Assembly (NCBI RefSeq): GCF_011761355.1
Contig: NZ_JAASRW010000005.1
Location: forward strand, 248,001 to 312,000
Reading direction: 5' to 3'
From: Paenibacillus lupini
GTDB taxonomy: Bacteria; Bacillota; Bacilli; Paenibacillales; Paenibacillaceae
DNA length: 64,000 nucleotides
In this document: in pieces, positions 44,250 to 52,823 of the stretch
Layout of the letters: every line of letters starts with the position of its first letter
How positions within the stretch are numbered: position 1 is the stretch's first letter
Position numbers and translations under genes: made by a program
The notes under the pieces: model-generated
The model's database searches: none
Seen by the model: only the letters and a program-made list of their open reading frames with translations
Told to the model about the DNA's origin: nothing

Positions 44250-46319
44250 GTGATCAATCATACGGAAGCAGAAGAACGAATTTATTTGGAGCTAGCGCTG
44301 TTGCGGCTTAACAAAGCGCTTAATGACTTGGATACTCAAATTGATGGTGCCCGCAAAGCGATTATTGAATCAAAAAAGTATGTATATGCGAACAGGGATC
44401 AGCTTGATCCAGCAGAGAGGGCAGCGAACATCGTAGAGATCAGCCTATCCATCGATAAAGGGGAGAGTGCCGTTGCCAAACGAAGCAGGCTTCAAAAGCT
44501 GGCGCAAGTTCCTTACTTCGGAAGAGTAGATTTCTCCCCTGATGATCGAATGGAAGGTCATGCTTATTATATAGGCATCCATTCTTTCAGCGATGAAACC
44601 GGGCAGGACAACGAAATCTACGACTGGCGGTCTCCGGTAGCGAATTTGTTTTATGATTACAATGTTGGAAGGGCTTTGTACATAGCTCCTGAAGGGGAAG
44701 TTGAAGGCAACATCGATTTGAAGAGACAGTATCGAATCAGACAAGGCGTTATGGAATATATGATTGAGAGCACTATCAACATTAACGACGAGGTGCTGCA
44801 AAGGGAGCTTAGTCAAACCTCGGATGAGAAGATGAAGAACATCGTCGCTACGATCCAAAAGGAACAAAATGAAATTATTCGGAATGAATATTCCCATGAA
44901 CTCATTATCCAAGGCGTGGCTGGTTCCGGTAAAACTTCCGTTGCTTTGCATCGAATAGCTTTTTTACTGTACAGGTACAAGGGAACTCTTACATCGGATA
45001 ATATGCTGATTGTCTCCCCAAATAAAGTGTTCTCCGATTATATCTCGAATGTCCTGCCTGAACTTGGTGAAGAAAAAATAGCCGAAATCGGATTTGACGC
45101 TATTGCTGCAAGTGAGCTTTCAGTCAGCTACCAGACCTTTGACGAGCAGGTATCGGAGCTTGCAACCTCAACAGACGATTCTTTAATTGAGCGGATTCGG
45201 TATAAGGCCAATATCGAATTTGTACAACAGATGGATGACTTTGTGCGTTATGTTGACGCAAGCTACTTTAGTCCTTCTGATATTAACCTCGATGGAGTGC
45301 ACGTTGATAAAGCGCAAATATCAGAGGTATATCAGGCAGCCAATGCGTTGCCTTTGAAGCTTAGAGTAGAAAAGACGGCCACCGTCATTTCGGAAAGAAC
45401 TAGAAATAGGAATGGCATGAAAGTGGACAGATCAACCATGAATAAGATAAAGACGGCGATAAAAAAGATGGTAAAGACACAAAGTCTTCTGGCGAACTAT
45501 ATGGATTTCTATCACTATATCGGAAGACCAGAGTTATTCAAATTTATTGGAAAGAAAAAACTCGAATACTCCGATGTGTTTCCTATGGTGTATTTAAAGA
45601 TCCGGCTGGAAGGTCCGAAGGGGTACGAAGCGGTTAAGCACTTATTGGTAGACGAGATGCAGGATTACACGGCCGTTCAGTACGCAGTGTTATCTCTATT
45701 GTTCAAATGTAAAAAAACGATTCTAGGCGACCATTCCCAATCCGTTAATCCATACTCTTCCTCATCGATTGCTGATATTAAGAAGGTCTTCCCCGAAGCC
45801 GACCCGGTTGAGCTATTGAGAAGTTACCGATCTACGTTCGAGATTATTGAATTCATTCGGCGATTGAATCCAAGCAGTAAGATTATTCCGATTGAACGGC
45901 ATGGGGAGCAGCCACAGATCATACAAGCTTCGGATCGAGGCGAAGAGATGATGCGGATCATACAATTATTGCTGGCATTTAAGGAATCAGGCAACCGCAC
46001 ATTAGGAATCATCTGCAAGACACAGAATCAAGCGGAAATGCTCTATGAAGAGCTCAATCAAACGGTGAATGCTGATGCCATTCATCTGCTCACGTTCAGC
46101 AGTGAGAAATTTCACGAAGGAGTTATCCTCACTTCAGCTCATATGGCAAAAGGCTTGGAATTCGACCAGGTAATCGTACCATTCGTAGATGCGGCTAACT
46201 ATAAATCAGATTTGGATAGAAGCTTGCTGTATATCGCATGTTCCAGAGCAATGCATAGGTTAGCGGTAACTTATCATGGTGCAAGCAGTTCGTTTATTCC
46301 CGTAGAAGTTGATCGATAG
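44250..46319 (+). CDS. HelD-like RNA polymerase recycling ATPase (UvrD/Rep superfamily)
   Basis: A 689-residue protein. The start at GTG 44250 follows AGAGGGGG; the in-frame GTG at 44220 has no ribosome binding site. The N-terminal 100 residues form the long coiled-coil arm typical of HelD. The Walker A motif GVAGSGKTS is at 222-230, the Walker B-like LVDEMQDYT near 465, and the C-terminal helicase motifs include LEFDQVIVPF and LLYIACSRAMHRL. HelD binds RNA polymerase and releases stalled polymerase from nucleic acid using ATP. Some relatives protect against rifampicin, but this cannot be read here. Confidence 0.88.
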   Translation: MINHTEAEERIYLELALLRLNKALNDLDTQIDGARKAIIESKKYVYANRDQLDPAERAANIVEISLSIDKGESAVAKRSRLQKLAQVPYFGRVDFSPDDRMEGHAYYIGIHSFSDETGQDNEIYDWRSPVANLFYDYNVGRALYIAPEGEVEGNIDLKRQYRIRQGVMEYMIESTININDEVLQRELSQTSDEKMKNIVATIQKEQNEIIRNEYSHELIIQGVAGSGKTSVALHRIAFLLYRYKGTLTSDNMLIVSPNKVFSDYISNVLPELGEEKIAEIGFDAIAASELSVSYQTFDEQVSELATSTDDSLIERIRYKANIEFVQQMDDFVRYVDASYFSPSDINLDGVHVDKAQISEVYQAANALPLKLRVEKTATVISERTRNRNGMKVDRSTMNKIKTAIKKMVKTQSLLANYMDFYHYIGRPELFKFIGKKKLEYSDVFPMVYLKIRLEGPKGYEAVKHLLVDEMQDYTAVQYAVLSLLFKCKKTILGDHSQSVNPYSSSSIADIKKVFPEADPVELLRSYRSTFEIIEFIRRLNPSSKIIPIERHGEQPQIIQASDRGEEMMRIIQLLLAFKESGNRTLGIICKTQNQAEMLYEELNQTVNADAIHLLTFSSEKFHEGVILTSAHMAKGLEFDQVIVPFVDAANYKSDLDRSLLYIACSRAMHRLAVTYHGASSSFIPVEVDR

Positions 46320-46350
46320 AGTAGATGTACAATCATGGCCTCCGTTAATA

Positions 46351-46396
46351 AGAAGAGTTCGCTAGCCGATATGAATGGTGGGCTCTTCTCATTTTA
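46351..46396 (+). terminator. Terminator after the HelD-like gene
   Basis: AGAAGAG at 46351-46357 pairs with CTCTTCT at 46383-46389, extended by two G-U pairs, followed by CATTTTA. Confidence 0.6.
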
Positions 46397-46408
46397 CCTT
46401 TTCAGCCA

Positions 46409-46452
46409 TTGCAATCACATATCTTATCATCATATAATTATCTAAACGTTTA
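46409..46452 (+). promoter_or_regulatory. Promoter with LacI-type operator ahead of the DUF4432-like gene
   Basis: TTGCAA (46409-46414) and TATAAT (46433-46438) are separated by 18 bases. The palindrome TAAACGTTTA at 46443-46452 begins four bases after the -10 box, so a bound LacI protein would cover the transcription start. Confidence 0.75.
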
Positions 46453-46477
46453 ACTATAGAGAAGGAGAGTCTATGAA

Positions 46478-47596
46478 ATGATGATCAATAAATGGTTATT
46501 AGCCGAAAAACATGATCAGATCATTAACTTACCTCATAGTGGTTATATTCGTACACGCATGATGAAAGACCAGAATGGGTCATTACTTACCGTCATTGAC
46601 ATATCGAATGGCAAAATGCATTTTACAGTACTCCCTGAAAGAGGGCTGGACATCGGAGAGCTATACTTAGGGGCAAAAAAGATGAGCTGGGATAGAAGCG
46701 GTGAATATCTATTGCATCCATCAAACGTGGATCTTAATGAATCAAATGGAACAGGCTGGATGAAGGGCTTTTACGGAGCGGTCGCTTCAATCGGGCCGGA
46801 ATTATTCGGGACACCCGGTGAAGGATTTACGCTGCACGGCTCGGGATCGTACTCGTTTACTTCACCAGAAAGCATTCAAGTTACTTGGGATGAGCAATCC
46901 GTGTGGATTGAAGGAAAAGTCCCCGTTCTTAACCGACACGGAGAGCTGTTATTTGAAAAAATAATTCAAATGAGTACGCTTTGGGGAAGCTCGTTAATTT
47001 TACGGGAAGAAACGGTAATCAATAAAAGCCGCTATATGCAGGTTCTAGATGATGGATATCATATCCAATTGTCGGGTTCTTATATGCATCAAGGAGGCAG
47101 ATATGTTCTGCCAGCTAGTCAGCATGAATTATTAATAAGGGATTCAGCGCCGCTTGAGGAGGATCCATTTCATATTCCTTCAAACAAAAAGGCTTACCCT
47201 ATGAGATGTTATCAATATGTCCCAAGGCCGGTAGATGGTTTATATGAATTCGATAAAGTTATCCCCTATCTGAGTAAGATGAATGTAAGCAGAGGATTAA
47301 CCGGTGAAATGATTATAAATACGGAAAATACTCATGCAGGATATGTCATTAGGCCTCTATTTGATTTCCCTAGATCACTTATAGCTAAACAGATCGACGA
47401 TAGCTTTATGTTTGCCATAGAACCATGCAGGACCCGGCCGAATCGAATGTCACAGAAAATAACGGACGGAGAGGCCTTGTATTTGCAAAAAGGAGAGGCA
47501 TTATCCTCTTGCTGCCTAATTGGTTTATCAGATTCTGAAATGGAGATTCGGAATTTGGAGAATATGATCCTATCTGCAGTTACTACTATAAAGTGA
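46478..47596 (+). CDS. DUF4432-type, aldose-1-epimerase-like protein
   Basis: A 372-residue cytoplasmic protein of the galactose-mutarotase-like beta-sandwich fold. The signature VLPERGLDIGEL is near residue 52, followed by GFYGAVASIGPE, FTLHGSGSY (with His) and, late, FAIEPCRTRPN. Proteins of this DUF4432 type usually sit in sugar catabolic operons, but their reaction is mostly unknown; anomer interconversion or an epimerisation is likely. AGAAGGAGAG precedes the start. It is the first gene of the TAAACGTTTA-controlled cluster, just before the LacI gene, and is more A/T-rich than the genes left of 46 kb. Confidence 0.75.
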   Translation: MMINKWLLAEKHDQIINLPHSGYIRTRMMKDQNGSLLTVIDISNGKMHFTVLPERGLDIGELYLGAKKMSWDRSGEYLLHPSNVDLNESNGTGWMKGFYGAVASIGPELFGTPGEGFTLHGSGSYSFTSPESIQVTWDEQSVWIEGKVPVLNRHGELLFEKIIQMSTLWGSSLILREETVINKSRYMQVLDDGYHIQLSGSYMHQGGRYVLPASQHELLIRDSAPLEEDPFHIPSNKKAYPMRCYQYVPRPVDGLYEFDKVIPYLSKMNVSRGLTGEMIINTENTHAGYVIRPLFDFPRSLIAKQIDDSFMFAIEPCRTRPNRMSQKITDGEALYLQKGEALSSCCLIGLSDSEMEIRNLENMILSAVTTIK

Positions 47597-47601
47597 ATGG
47601 C

Positions 47602-47651
47602 TTGAATGTAGGCTTTGTAAATGATATAACAATAGAATGTGAAACGTTTAA
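47602..47651 (+). promoter_or_regulatory. Promoter and autoregulatory operator of the LacI gene
   Basis: TTGAAT (47602-47607) and TATAAC (47625-47630), spacer 17, with a TG two bases before the -10 box (extended -10). The operator variant GAAACGTTTA follows at 47641-47650, across the likely transcription start. Confidence 0.65.
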
Positions 47652-47667
47652 ACAAAGGGTGAAGATC

Positions 47668-48708
47668 ATGGAAAAAATCGGGATTAAAGAGATTGCATTG
47701 CGGGCAAATGTATCCACGGCAACAGTTTCCTATGTATTGAATGGCACCCGTAATGTAAGGCCTAAGACGAAAGAGCGGGTCTTAAAAGTAATCGAAGAAC
47801 TTAATTACAGGCCAAATGATATTGCAAAAAGTCTAAAGAGTAAAAGAACAAATACGATTGGGGTTATTGCGGAAGACGTAACGGTCTTTAATGTACCTGA
47901 AATTATTGATGGAATTAATGAATATGCAGAGAAGAACGACATGCATATTTTATTAACGAATCTCCGTTTACAGAAAAAGGTGGGTTATGATTATGCGAAC
48001 ACCGATCATTATCAAAAGCTTGCGCAAGATGCAGTATCAACCCTCTTATCCAAACAAGTAGAGGGAATCATTTATATTGGTGTACATCCACGGGACTTAA
48101 CGGGGTTGATCAATACGTATGAAAAGCCCATTGTATATACCTATTGTTATGCACAAAATGAGTGCTCTATCCAATATAATGATGAACAGGCTTCCTATGA
48201 TGCAATTAAATATCTAGTTGATAAGGGTCATTCACGTATTGCGATCATAAGTGGTTTAATGGATTCAATACCTTCTAGACTGCGATTTAACGGTTATTAT
48301 AAAGCATTGACAGAATTCCAGTTACCTTTTGATCCACAGTTTATTAAAGTAGGCGACTGGGGTTTAGATTCGGGTTATCATCTGACAGGTGAGCTATTTA
48401 AGTTACAGGACCCGCCTACGGCAATTCTTATTATGAACGATTTGATGGCTGCTGGTGCTGTGCGAGCTGCATCTGAACAAGGAATTATTGTTCCAAGGGA
48501 TCTCTCCATAATAGGATTTGATAACCGAGAGTTCAGTGCTTATTTAAGTCCCAGAATTACGACAATGGATTTACCATTACATGATATGGGGATATTAGCA
48601 ATGAAGGCTCTCTATAATAGGATTAACGGAAAAGATGACAAGACGGAGGAAACTCCTCTATGTAAACTAATTGAGCGGGAATCCGTAGCTGGGCCTAGGC
48701 CTAGGTGA
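47668..48708 (+). CDS. LacI-family transcriptional regulator of the 46-64 kb cluster
   Basis: A 346-residue regulator. The start at ATG 47668 is chosen because the helix-turn-helix follows directly (IKEIALRANVSTATVSYVLNG) and AAAGGGTGA lies upstream; the frame from 47593 includes the operator and is not needed. A hinge (YRPNDIAKSLKSKRT) and a sugar-binding effector domain (ILIMNDLMAAGAVRAA, IIGFDNREFSAYLSPRITT) complete it. Its own promoter and at least four other sites in the cluster carry TAAACGTTTA-type palindromes, the expected form of a LacI-family operator, so it is probably the repressor of this regulon. Confidence 0.9.
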   Translation: MEKIGIKEIALRANVSTATVSYVLNGTRNVRPKTKERVLKVIEELNYRPNDIAKSLKSKRTNTIGVIAEDVTVFNVPEIIDGINEYAEKNDMHILLTNLRLQKKVGYDYANTDHYQKLAQDAVSTLLSKQVEGIIYIGVHPRDLTGLINTYEKPIVYTYCYAQNECSIQYNDEQASYDAIKYLVDKGHSRIAIISGLMDSIPSRLRFNGYYKALTEFQLPFDPQFIKVGDWGLDSGYHLTGELFKLQDPPTAILIMNDLMAAGAVRAASEQGIIVPRDLSIIGFDNREFSAYLSPRITTMDLPLHDMGILAMKALYNRINGKDDKTEETPLCKLIERESVAGPRPR

Positions 48709-48732
48709 GTAGCTGTAAAATAATATTCCGGT

Positions 48733-48769
48733 AAGAGACTGTTCATTCTAACAAAGCGGTCTCTTTTTT
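48733..48769 (+). terminator. Terminator of the LacI gene
   Basis: AAGAGAC at 48733-48739 pairs with GTCTCTT at 48759-48765, followed by T residues. Confidence 0.8.
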
Positions 48770-48909
48770 ACTGCACTAAAGGTAAATCGATTAACTTAAA
48801 TGAAGAACGGATTAGATACGAAATTCTCAGTATATATCTACTAGATCTATAGAGAAAAGGAGGTAAAAGTGTACGTTTATCAATGTATTTGGTTATTGGC
48901 ATAAAATGC

Positions 48910-48961
48910 TTGCTGGGACTTATTGTGGTATGCTACTATTAAATCAATATTTAAACGTTTA
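48910..48961 (+). promoter_or_regulatory. Promoter with LacI-type operator ahead of the 811-residue protein
   Basis: TTGCTG (48910-48915) and TACTAT (48934-48939), spacer 18, with TG one base before the -10 box (extended -10). TAAACGTTTA at 48952-48961 sits over the expected transcription start. Confidence 0.7.
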
Positions 48962-48985
48962 GATTATGACATTGGGAGTGAGAAC

Positions 48986-51421
48986 TTGAAGCTGCTTCGT
49001 AATGATACTTTTGAAATACAGATATCTCCACAAGGTACAGTAGAATCTATATTTCTGACAGATGATCCAGAAAAGATGAACTGGGTAATTGATGCACAAT
49101 ATGTAAAGGATGCTGGCTACTCAAGTCAGGATAAGCGATTCGGGCAGTGGAGTGCTATCGTTGACGATGAAGGAATTGAAAGCGTTAACTTACAACCACA
49201 TATTCATTTTATCAATGATAAATCGGCTAATGTTACTTTTTCGCATGATAAATTTAAAGTTGAATATGATTATCTGCTAAATAATAATGGTGAATTGCTA
49301 TGGAACATTCGTTGTTCAAATCCAACCATTGATCCTGTAAGAGTGAATGGATTTCATAGCTGGTTTTCTCTTGCCTATATCATGTTCCGAGATGAAGATG
49401 TCTTGAGAAACATGAAGCATTCTTGTGCAGTGTTTCCACATTTAGGCGGTGATTTCTCCAAGTTTGCAGCTATGCGTAGAAGCAATGAGGCTCCGCATCT
49501 TGCGATCTATAGCACAGGCGATCGTGTTACCGCTTTTGGGACGTATTGCAGTTATGTCAACCGTTTTTTAGAACAGGTATCACCATCATTGGATGGAATG
49601 CTCTATCACCGGTTGTCGTTTGTTGAGGATGGAAGCTCTATGGAGCAGTCTGCAGAAAATGATTGGATCTATGGGGGGGATTACTCAGCCATTACACTTG
49701 GACCTTCAGAAGAAAAAAAGTGGTCATTTGTATTTACACCATTTAAAGACCAAGAGGAATTTTATAAAAAGGCACAGAAGTATGGACATCCACATTGGAC
49801 TTATTCGCACGTAACGACTACAGATGGAAAGTTTTTTGCTGAAGTGAATTTGCCGGAGGAGGAAACTTTAATTTCGGTGAAAATTGTAAGTGTAGTGGAC
49901 GAAGCAGGTACCCTTAAGGAAACTGACATTACAAATGAATTTAAGCTTGTTTCTAAAGAAAAATCTAAACGTTTACGTGTTGCTATACCACTAAAGTCAG
50001 CGGGAGAGATTAAGTTAGAAGCTACACTTGCTAATGGGAAATGCGATGTATTAATTGGAAACGTACTTGAACCTATTCATAACTTACTGGAGAAAAGAGC
50101 AGATTGGTTATGTAACCATAGTTTTAATCCTACTCAAGAAACAACTCGTCCATATGCCTTTATGCCATTATCAAACCAAGGGGAGTCTCTTGGTAAATTA
50201 TCATTTATTTTGATGAAAAATCTTTTATCTCCCCCTGTAGCGACACAAGTTAATAAAGTGGAAACTTCCGCATTCCTAGATTTAAAACATCATTGGTTTG
50301 AGGATGGAGACTTTATGATTCCCAGACCACTTTACGGTTCGGAATCCTTCTACCGCATTTATGATTTCGATTATATTGGTCACGTGTATTATTTATTGTC
50401 TAGATTTGAACAGTCATTATTGTCTTATGCAATTCCAGAAACGTATTTAACATGGGCTGCCGAGGTCATGTGCATGAGGCTCGATCCAGATTGTCATCGT
50501 AATAAACGTGAAAAAGAAGAATCACAGCTGGTTGGTGTATTTATTCTTTATATTGCTGATTTGCTTGAGGATCTGAAAGAAAATCAGTTATTCGATTGGC
50601 ACGATAAGTTACATTGGTTATGGTTGCAATTTGTGGAAGGGCTCAAACAGGGTTCACAAGGCTATCAAGGAGCTGTGACGGAGCATTTTTATGATAATGC
50701 GGGATTTGGACCTACGTGTGAAGCGCTGTGTCTAGCTAAGTTGACGGATGAAGCAGAATTGTATGCCCCGCTCATTATTGCGAACATTGGATTCAGTAAC
50801 GACTATAGGGCTAATGCTCCGGATCGTTGGTGGGAAGCCTTATCTTTTATGACGCATTCGTTATGGGGAGGTTTAGTAGCTGGTGCTGCCCGGTCTTCTT
50901 ATGAAACTCTTGGAGACACGAGATTACTGGAAGCTGGCTATCGAGCAACAATGGCGGTGTTTAATTGTTATGATTGGAATGTTAACTCGACAACTCGTAG
51001 ACTGAAACCCGGTGAAGCTGCTTCTACGTATAGCATTGCAGCTCCTAATTTAAATATGCCGGAGCTCTCCAGAAATCGTTTCGGGCAATCAATTTTTAAA
51101 AAATCGAGTGACCCGTTATTCAGCAGTCTTTTTTCTAACATTGAAGGCGACGACTGGGATATGGGGGAAGAGCTTGTTGCTTATATGCTTGGGTTTGGTT
51201 CGACAACATACCTATATACAGATGGCGAAGGGGAACTAAGCTGTGTAAATGGTTTTATTGAGCAGGCAGAGAAGGGCTGGGAGATTACTAGTTATGCCGC
51301 ATATCCCACTAGATATGTGATGTTGGAAAAAGGACTCTCGTTCGTTTCAAATGCAGGAGAAATGATTAAGCGTATATTATTTATCGATGGTCAATTTATA
51401 AGAACAGAGATTAAAATTTAA
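48986..51421 (+). CDS. Large cytoplasmic protein of unknown function, putative glycoside hydrolase-like
   Basis: An 811-residue protein with no signal peptide. I place the start at TTG 48986 because GGGAGTGAGA lies upstream and the promoter/operator would fall inside any longer frame. Residues 1-400 are beta-rich; 440-740 look like an (alpha/alpha) barrel with many Trp and acidic residues (DRWWEALSFMTHSLWGGLVAG, GFGPTCEALCLAKL); the last 80 are beta-rich. This beta-sandwich plus toroid layout is common in glycoside hydrolases, phosphorylases and lyases. It may be distantly related to the DUF5695-like part of the secreted protein at 52824. A perfect copy of the regulon operator lies inside the gene at 49966. 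Confidence 0.6.
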   Translation: MKLLRNDTFEIQISPQGTVESIFLTDDPEKMNWVIDAQYVKDAGYSSQDKRFGQWSAIVDDEGIESVNLQPHIHFINDKSANVTFSHDKFKVEYDYLLNNNGELLWNIRCSNPTIDPVRVNGFHSWFSLAYIMFRDEDVLRNMKHSCAVFPHLGGDFSKFAAMRRSNEAPHLAIYSTGDRVTAFGTYCSYVNRFLEQVSPSLDGMLYHRLSFVEDGSSMEQSAENDWIYGGDYSAITLGPSEEKKWSFVFTPFKDQEEFYKKAQKYGHPHWTYSHVTTTDGKFFAEVNLPEEETLISVKIVSVVDEAGTLKETDITNEFKLVSKEKSKRLRVAIPLKSAGEIKLEATLANGKCDVLIGNVLEPIHNLLEKRADWLCNHSFNPTQETTRPYAFMPLSNQGESLGKLSFILMKNLLSPPVATQVNKVETSAFLDLKHHWFEDGDFMIPRPLYGSESFYRIYDFDYIGHVYYLLSRFEQSLLSYAIPETYLTWAAEVMCMRLDPDCHRNKREKEESQLVGVFILYIADLLEDLKENQLFDWHDKLHWLWLQFVEGLKQGSQGYQGAVTEHFYDNAGFGPTCEALCLAKLTDEAELYAPLIIANIGFSNDYRANAPDRWWEALSFMTHSLWGGLVAGAARSSYETLGDTRLLEAGYRATMAVFNCYDWNVNSTTRRLKPGEAASTYSIAAPNLNMPELSRNRFGQSIFKKSSDPLFSSLFSNIEGDDWDMGEELVAYMLGFGSTTYLYTDGEGELSCVNGFIEQAEKGWEITSYAAYPTRYVMLEKGLSFVSNAGEMIKRILFIDGQFIRTEIKI
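49966..49975. promoter_or_regulatory. Intragenic copy of the LacI-type operator
   Basis: TAAACGTTTA lies inside the 811-residue gene, about 1.0 kb downstream of its promoter operator. It could be an auxiliary operator for looping, as with lacO2, or a coding coincidence (codons for Ser-Lys-Arg-Leu-Arg). Confidence 0.4.
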
Positions 51422-51445
51422 CAGGTTTATTCTAAAAATAAATAA

Positions 51446-51486
51446 AAACGGAAACTGGAGTGTGATTGCCAGCTTCCGTTTTTTTT
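51446..51486. terminator. Terminator between convergent genes
   Basis: AAAACGGAAaCTGG pairs with CCAGcTTCCGTTTT with one mismatch and is flanked by A and T runs, so it can end transcription from both the 811-residue gene and the AraC gene on the other strand. Confidence 0.85.
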
Positions 51487-51493
51487 GTTTATT

Positions 51494-52393
51494 CTAAGAT
51501 ATTTCAGGCTTCCGAAATTCTTTCTTTCGGAAGTTTGCTGGTGCAGTTCCTTGTTTATTGGTGAAGACGGAAGAGAAATAGGCAGGATTGCTAAAACCGA
51601 CTTCATCAGCAATACGCGCAATGGACCAGTCCGTTTGAATGAGCAGCTTTTTTGCTTGCTCTATCCGATACTGCAGCAAATAATCAATGGGAGTTAAACC
51701 ATACACTTTTAACATGCATTTGGCTAAATAGTTAGGATGGTAATTAAATTCGGCCTTTAGTACGGGGTTAGTGATCTTGGAGGTATAATTCTGACGAATA
51801 AACAATTCGATTTTTTCGGCAAGATGGATGGCCGTTGAATTTGTTGCTATCCCTGAATCAAAATTAATATTTTGCATAAAGTTCTGGAAAGCTGTTTGTT
51901 TCCGCCAATTACGGAGTGAACGTGGATCATTATCTAAAGAATAAAATTCATTGAGATCATTCATTGATTTGCTGGAGAGCTTTAATTTTTTTGGAATAAA
52001 GATCGAGCTTAATTCACAGTGATGGAGATAGGCTTTCTGTTTATGTTTTTCAAATAACGTCATTTGGTTTTCCAGGCATTCATTTATACCTTTCATTTCA
52101 TCCCAGGCACCAAACGTTTGAAAATGTATCCAAGTAATTTCTGTCTCCTCTTCACAGGAAGTAGTGCCATAGTGATACGCATCGGGTCTTAAAATAATCG
52201 CTTCATCTTTATGTATGATCCACTCATTCTTATTCTCACCAATGAATAGCTTTCCCTTGGTGACTATAATGATATCGAACACATTAATAGAATATCGACA
52301 TACATGTCGTTCCCCCGGCATGAAAGTATGCTTCCCACTGTCTATAAAATAAGGAATAGGCGGAGTTACAAAGTGCATGATTAGCTCGGACAT
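51494..52393 (-). CDS. AraC-family transcriptional regulator
   Basis: A 299-residue regulator. The start at 52393 has GAGGG upstream on the minus strand at good spacing; an in-frame ATG at 52417 would add eight residues. The N-terminal half is cupin-like (VFDIIIVTKGKLFIGENKNEW, ILRPDAYHYG). The C-terminal AraC domain includes NPVLKAEFNYHPNYLAKCMLKVYG and IADEVGFSNPAYFSSVF. It is divergent to the 2215-residue secreted protein and may activate it, giving the cluster a second regulator beside the LacI protein. Confidence 0.9.
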   Translation of the reverse strand: MSELIMHFVTPPIPYFIDSGKHTFMPGERHVCRYSINVFDIIIVTKGKLFIGENKNEWIIHKDEAIILRPDAYHYGTTSCEEETEITWIHFQTFGAWDEMKGINECLENQMTLFEKHKQKAYLHHCELSSIFIPKKLKLSSKSMNDLNEFYSLDNDPRSLRNWRKQTAFQNFMQNINFDSGIATNSTAIHLAEKIELFIRQNYTSKITNPVLKAEFNYHPNYLAKCMLKVYGLTPIDYLLQYRIEQAKKLLIQTDWSIARIADEVGFSNPAYFSSVFTNKQGTAPANFRKKEFRKPEIS

Positions 52394-52642
52394 AAGATAT
52401 CCCTCACTTTGATCCATAATGATGAGCCTTCATTTATATCATAAGTAGTTGTTAATTGTATGTGAAATATCACAAGGAGGCTAAGAAATTTAAACGATTT
52501 ACTAAAGTGAGGTCTTATATTGTGAAAATTTGCTATAGTGAAGCCAATCAGAAACTTTTGTATTAAAATAGCACACTTCTCTAAAATTTTCAAACCCTTA
52601 GGGGAAAGTTGAAATTCCATAAATATAGGTTGGAATATTAGT

Positions 52643-52687
52643 TTTTCAATATAAATCATGGGTGATACAATTAAGTAAGCGCTTTCC
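52643..52687 (+). promoter_or_regulatory. Promoter and cre-like site of the giant secreted protein gene
   Basis: TTTTCA (52643-52648) and TACAAT (52666-52671), spacer 17, with an extended TG. AGTAAGCGCTTTCC at 52674-52687 matches the CcpA element closely and covers the predicted transcription start. This predicts glucose repression in addition to the LacI-type operator further down. Confidence 0.55.
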
Positions 52688-52762
52688 GTTGAGGAGATTA
52701 GAGGAAGGAGTAGGGATTTATGGGATGAGATGCGGAAAGTCATTGCCATAAAACTTAAAATC

Positions 52763-52772
52763 TAAACGTTTA
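52763..52772. promoter_or_regulatory. LacI-type operator upstream of the giant secreted protein gene
   Basis: A perfect TAAACGTTTA lies 51 bases upstream of the ATG. A TAAAAT at 52756-52761 could be the -10 box of a second promoter directly before it. Confidence 0.7.
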
Positions 52773-52823
52773 ATTGGAGGCAATCACCAGGATAAGACTA
52801 CGAAAAGTAAACAGGAGGTTAAG

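Noticed and set aside
52111..52120. CAAACGTTTG palindrome inside the AraC gene at 51494
   Set aside because: It differs at both outer positions from TAAACGTTTA and lies within coding sequence; it may be chance, so it is not counted in the regulon.
52381..52749. A 122-codon minus-strand frame in the region upstream of the giant protein
   Set aside because: It overlaps the AraC start and the promoter/cre region, and shows no ribosome binding site or protein features.
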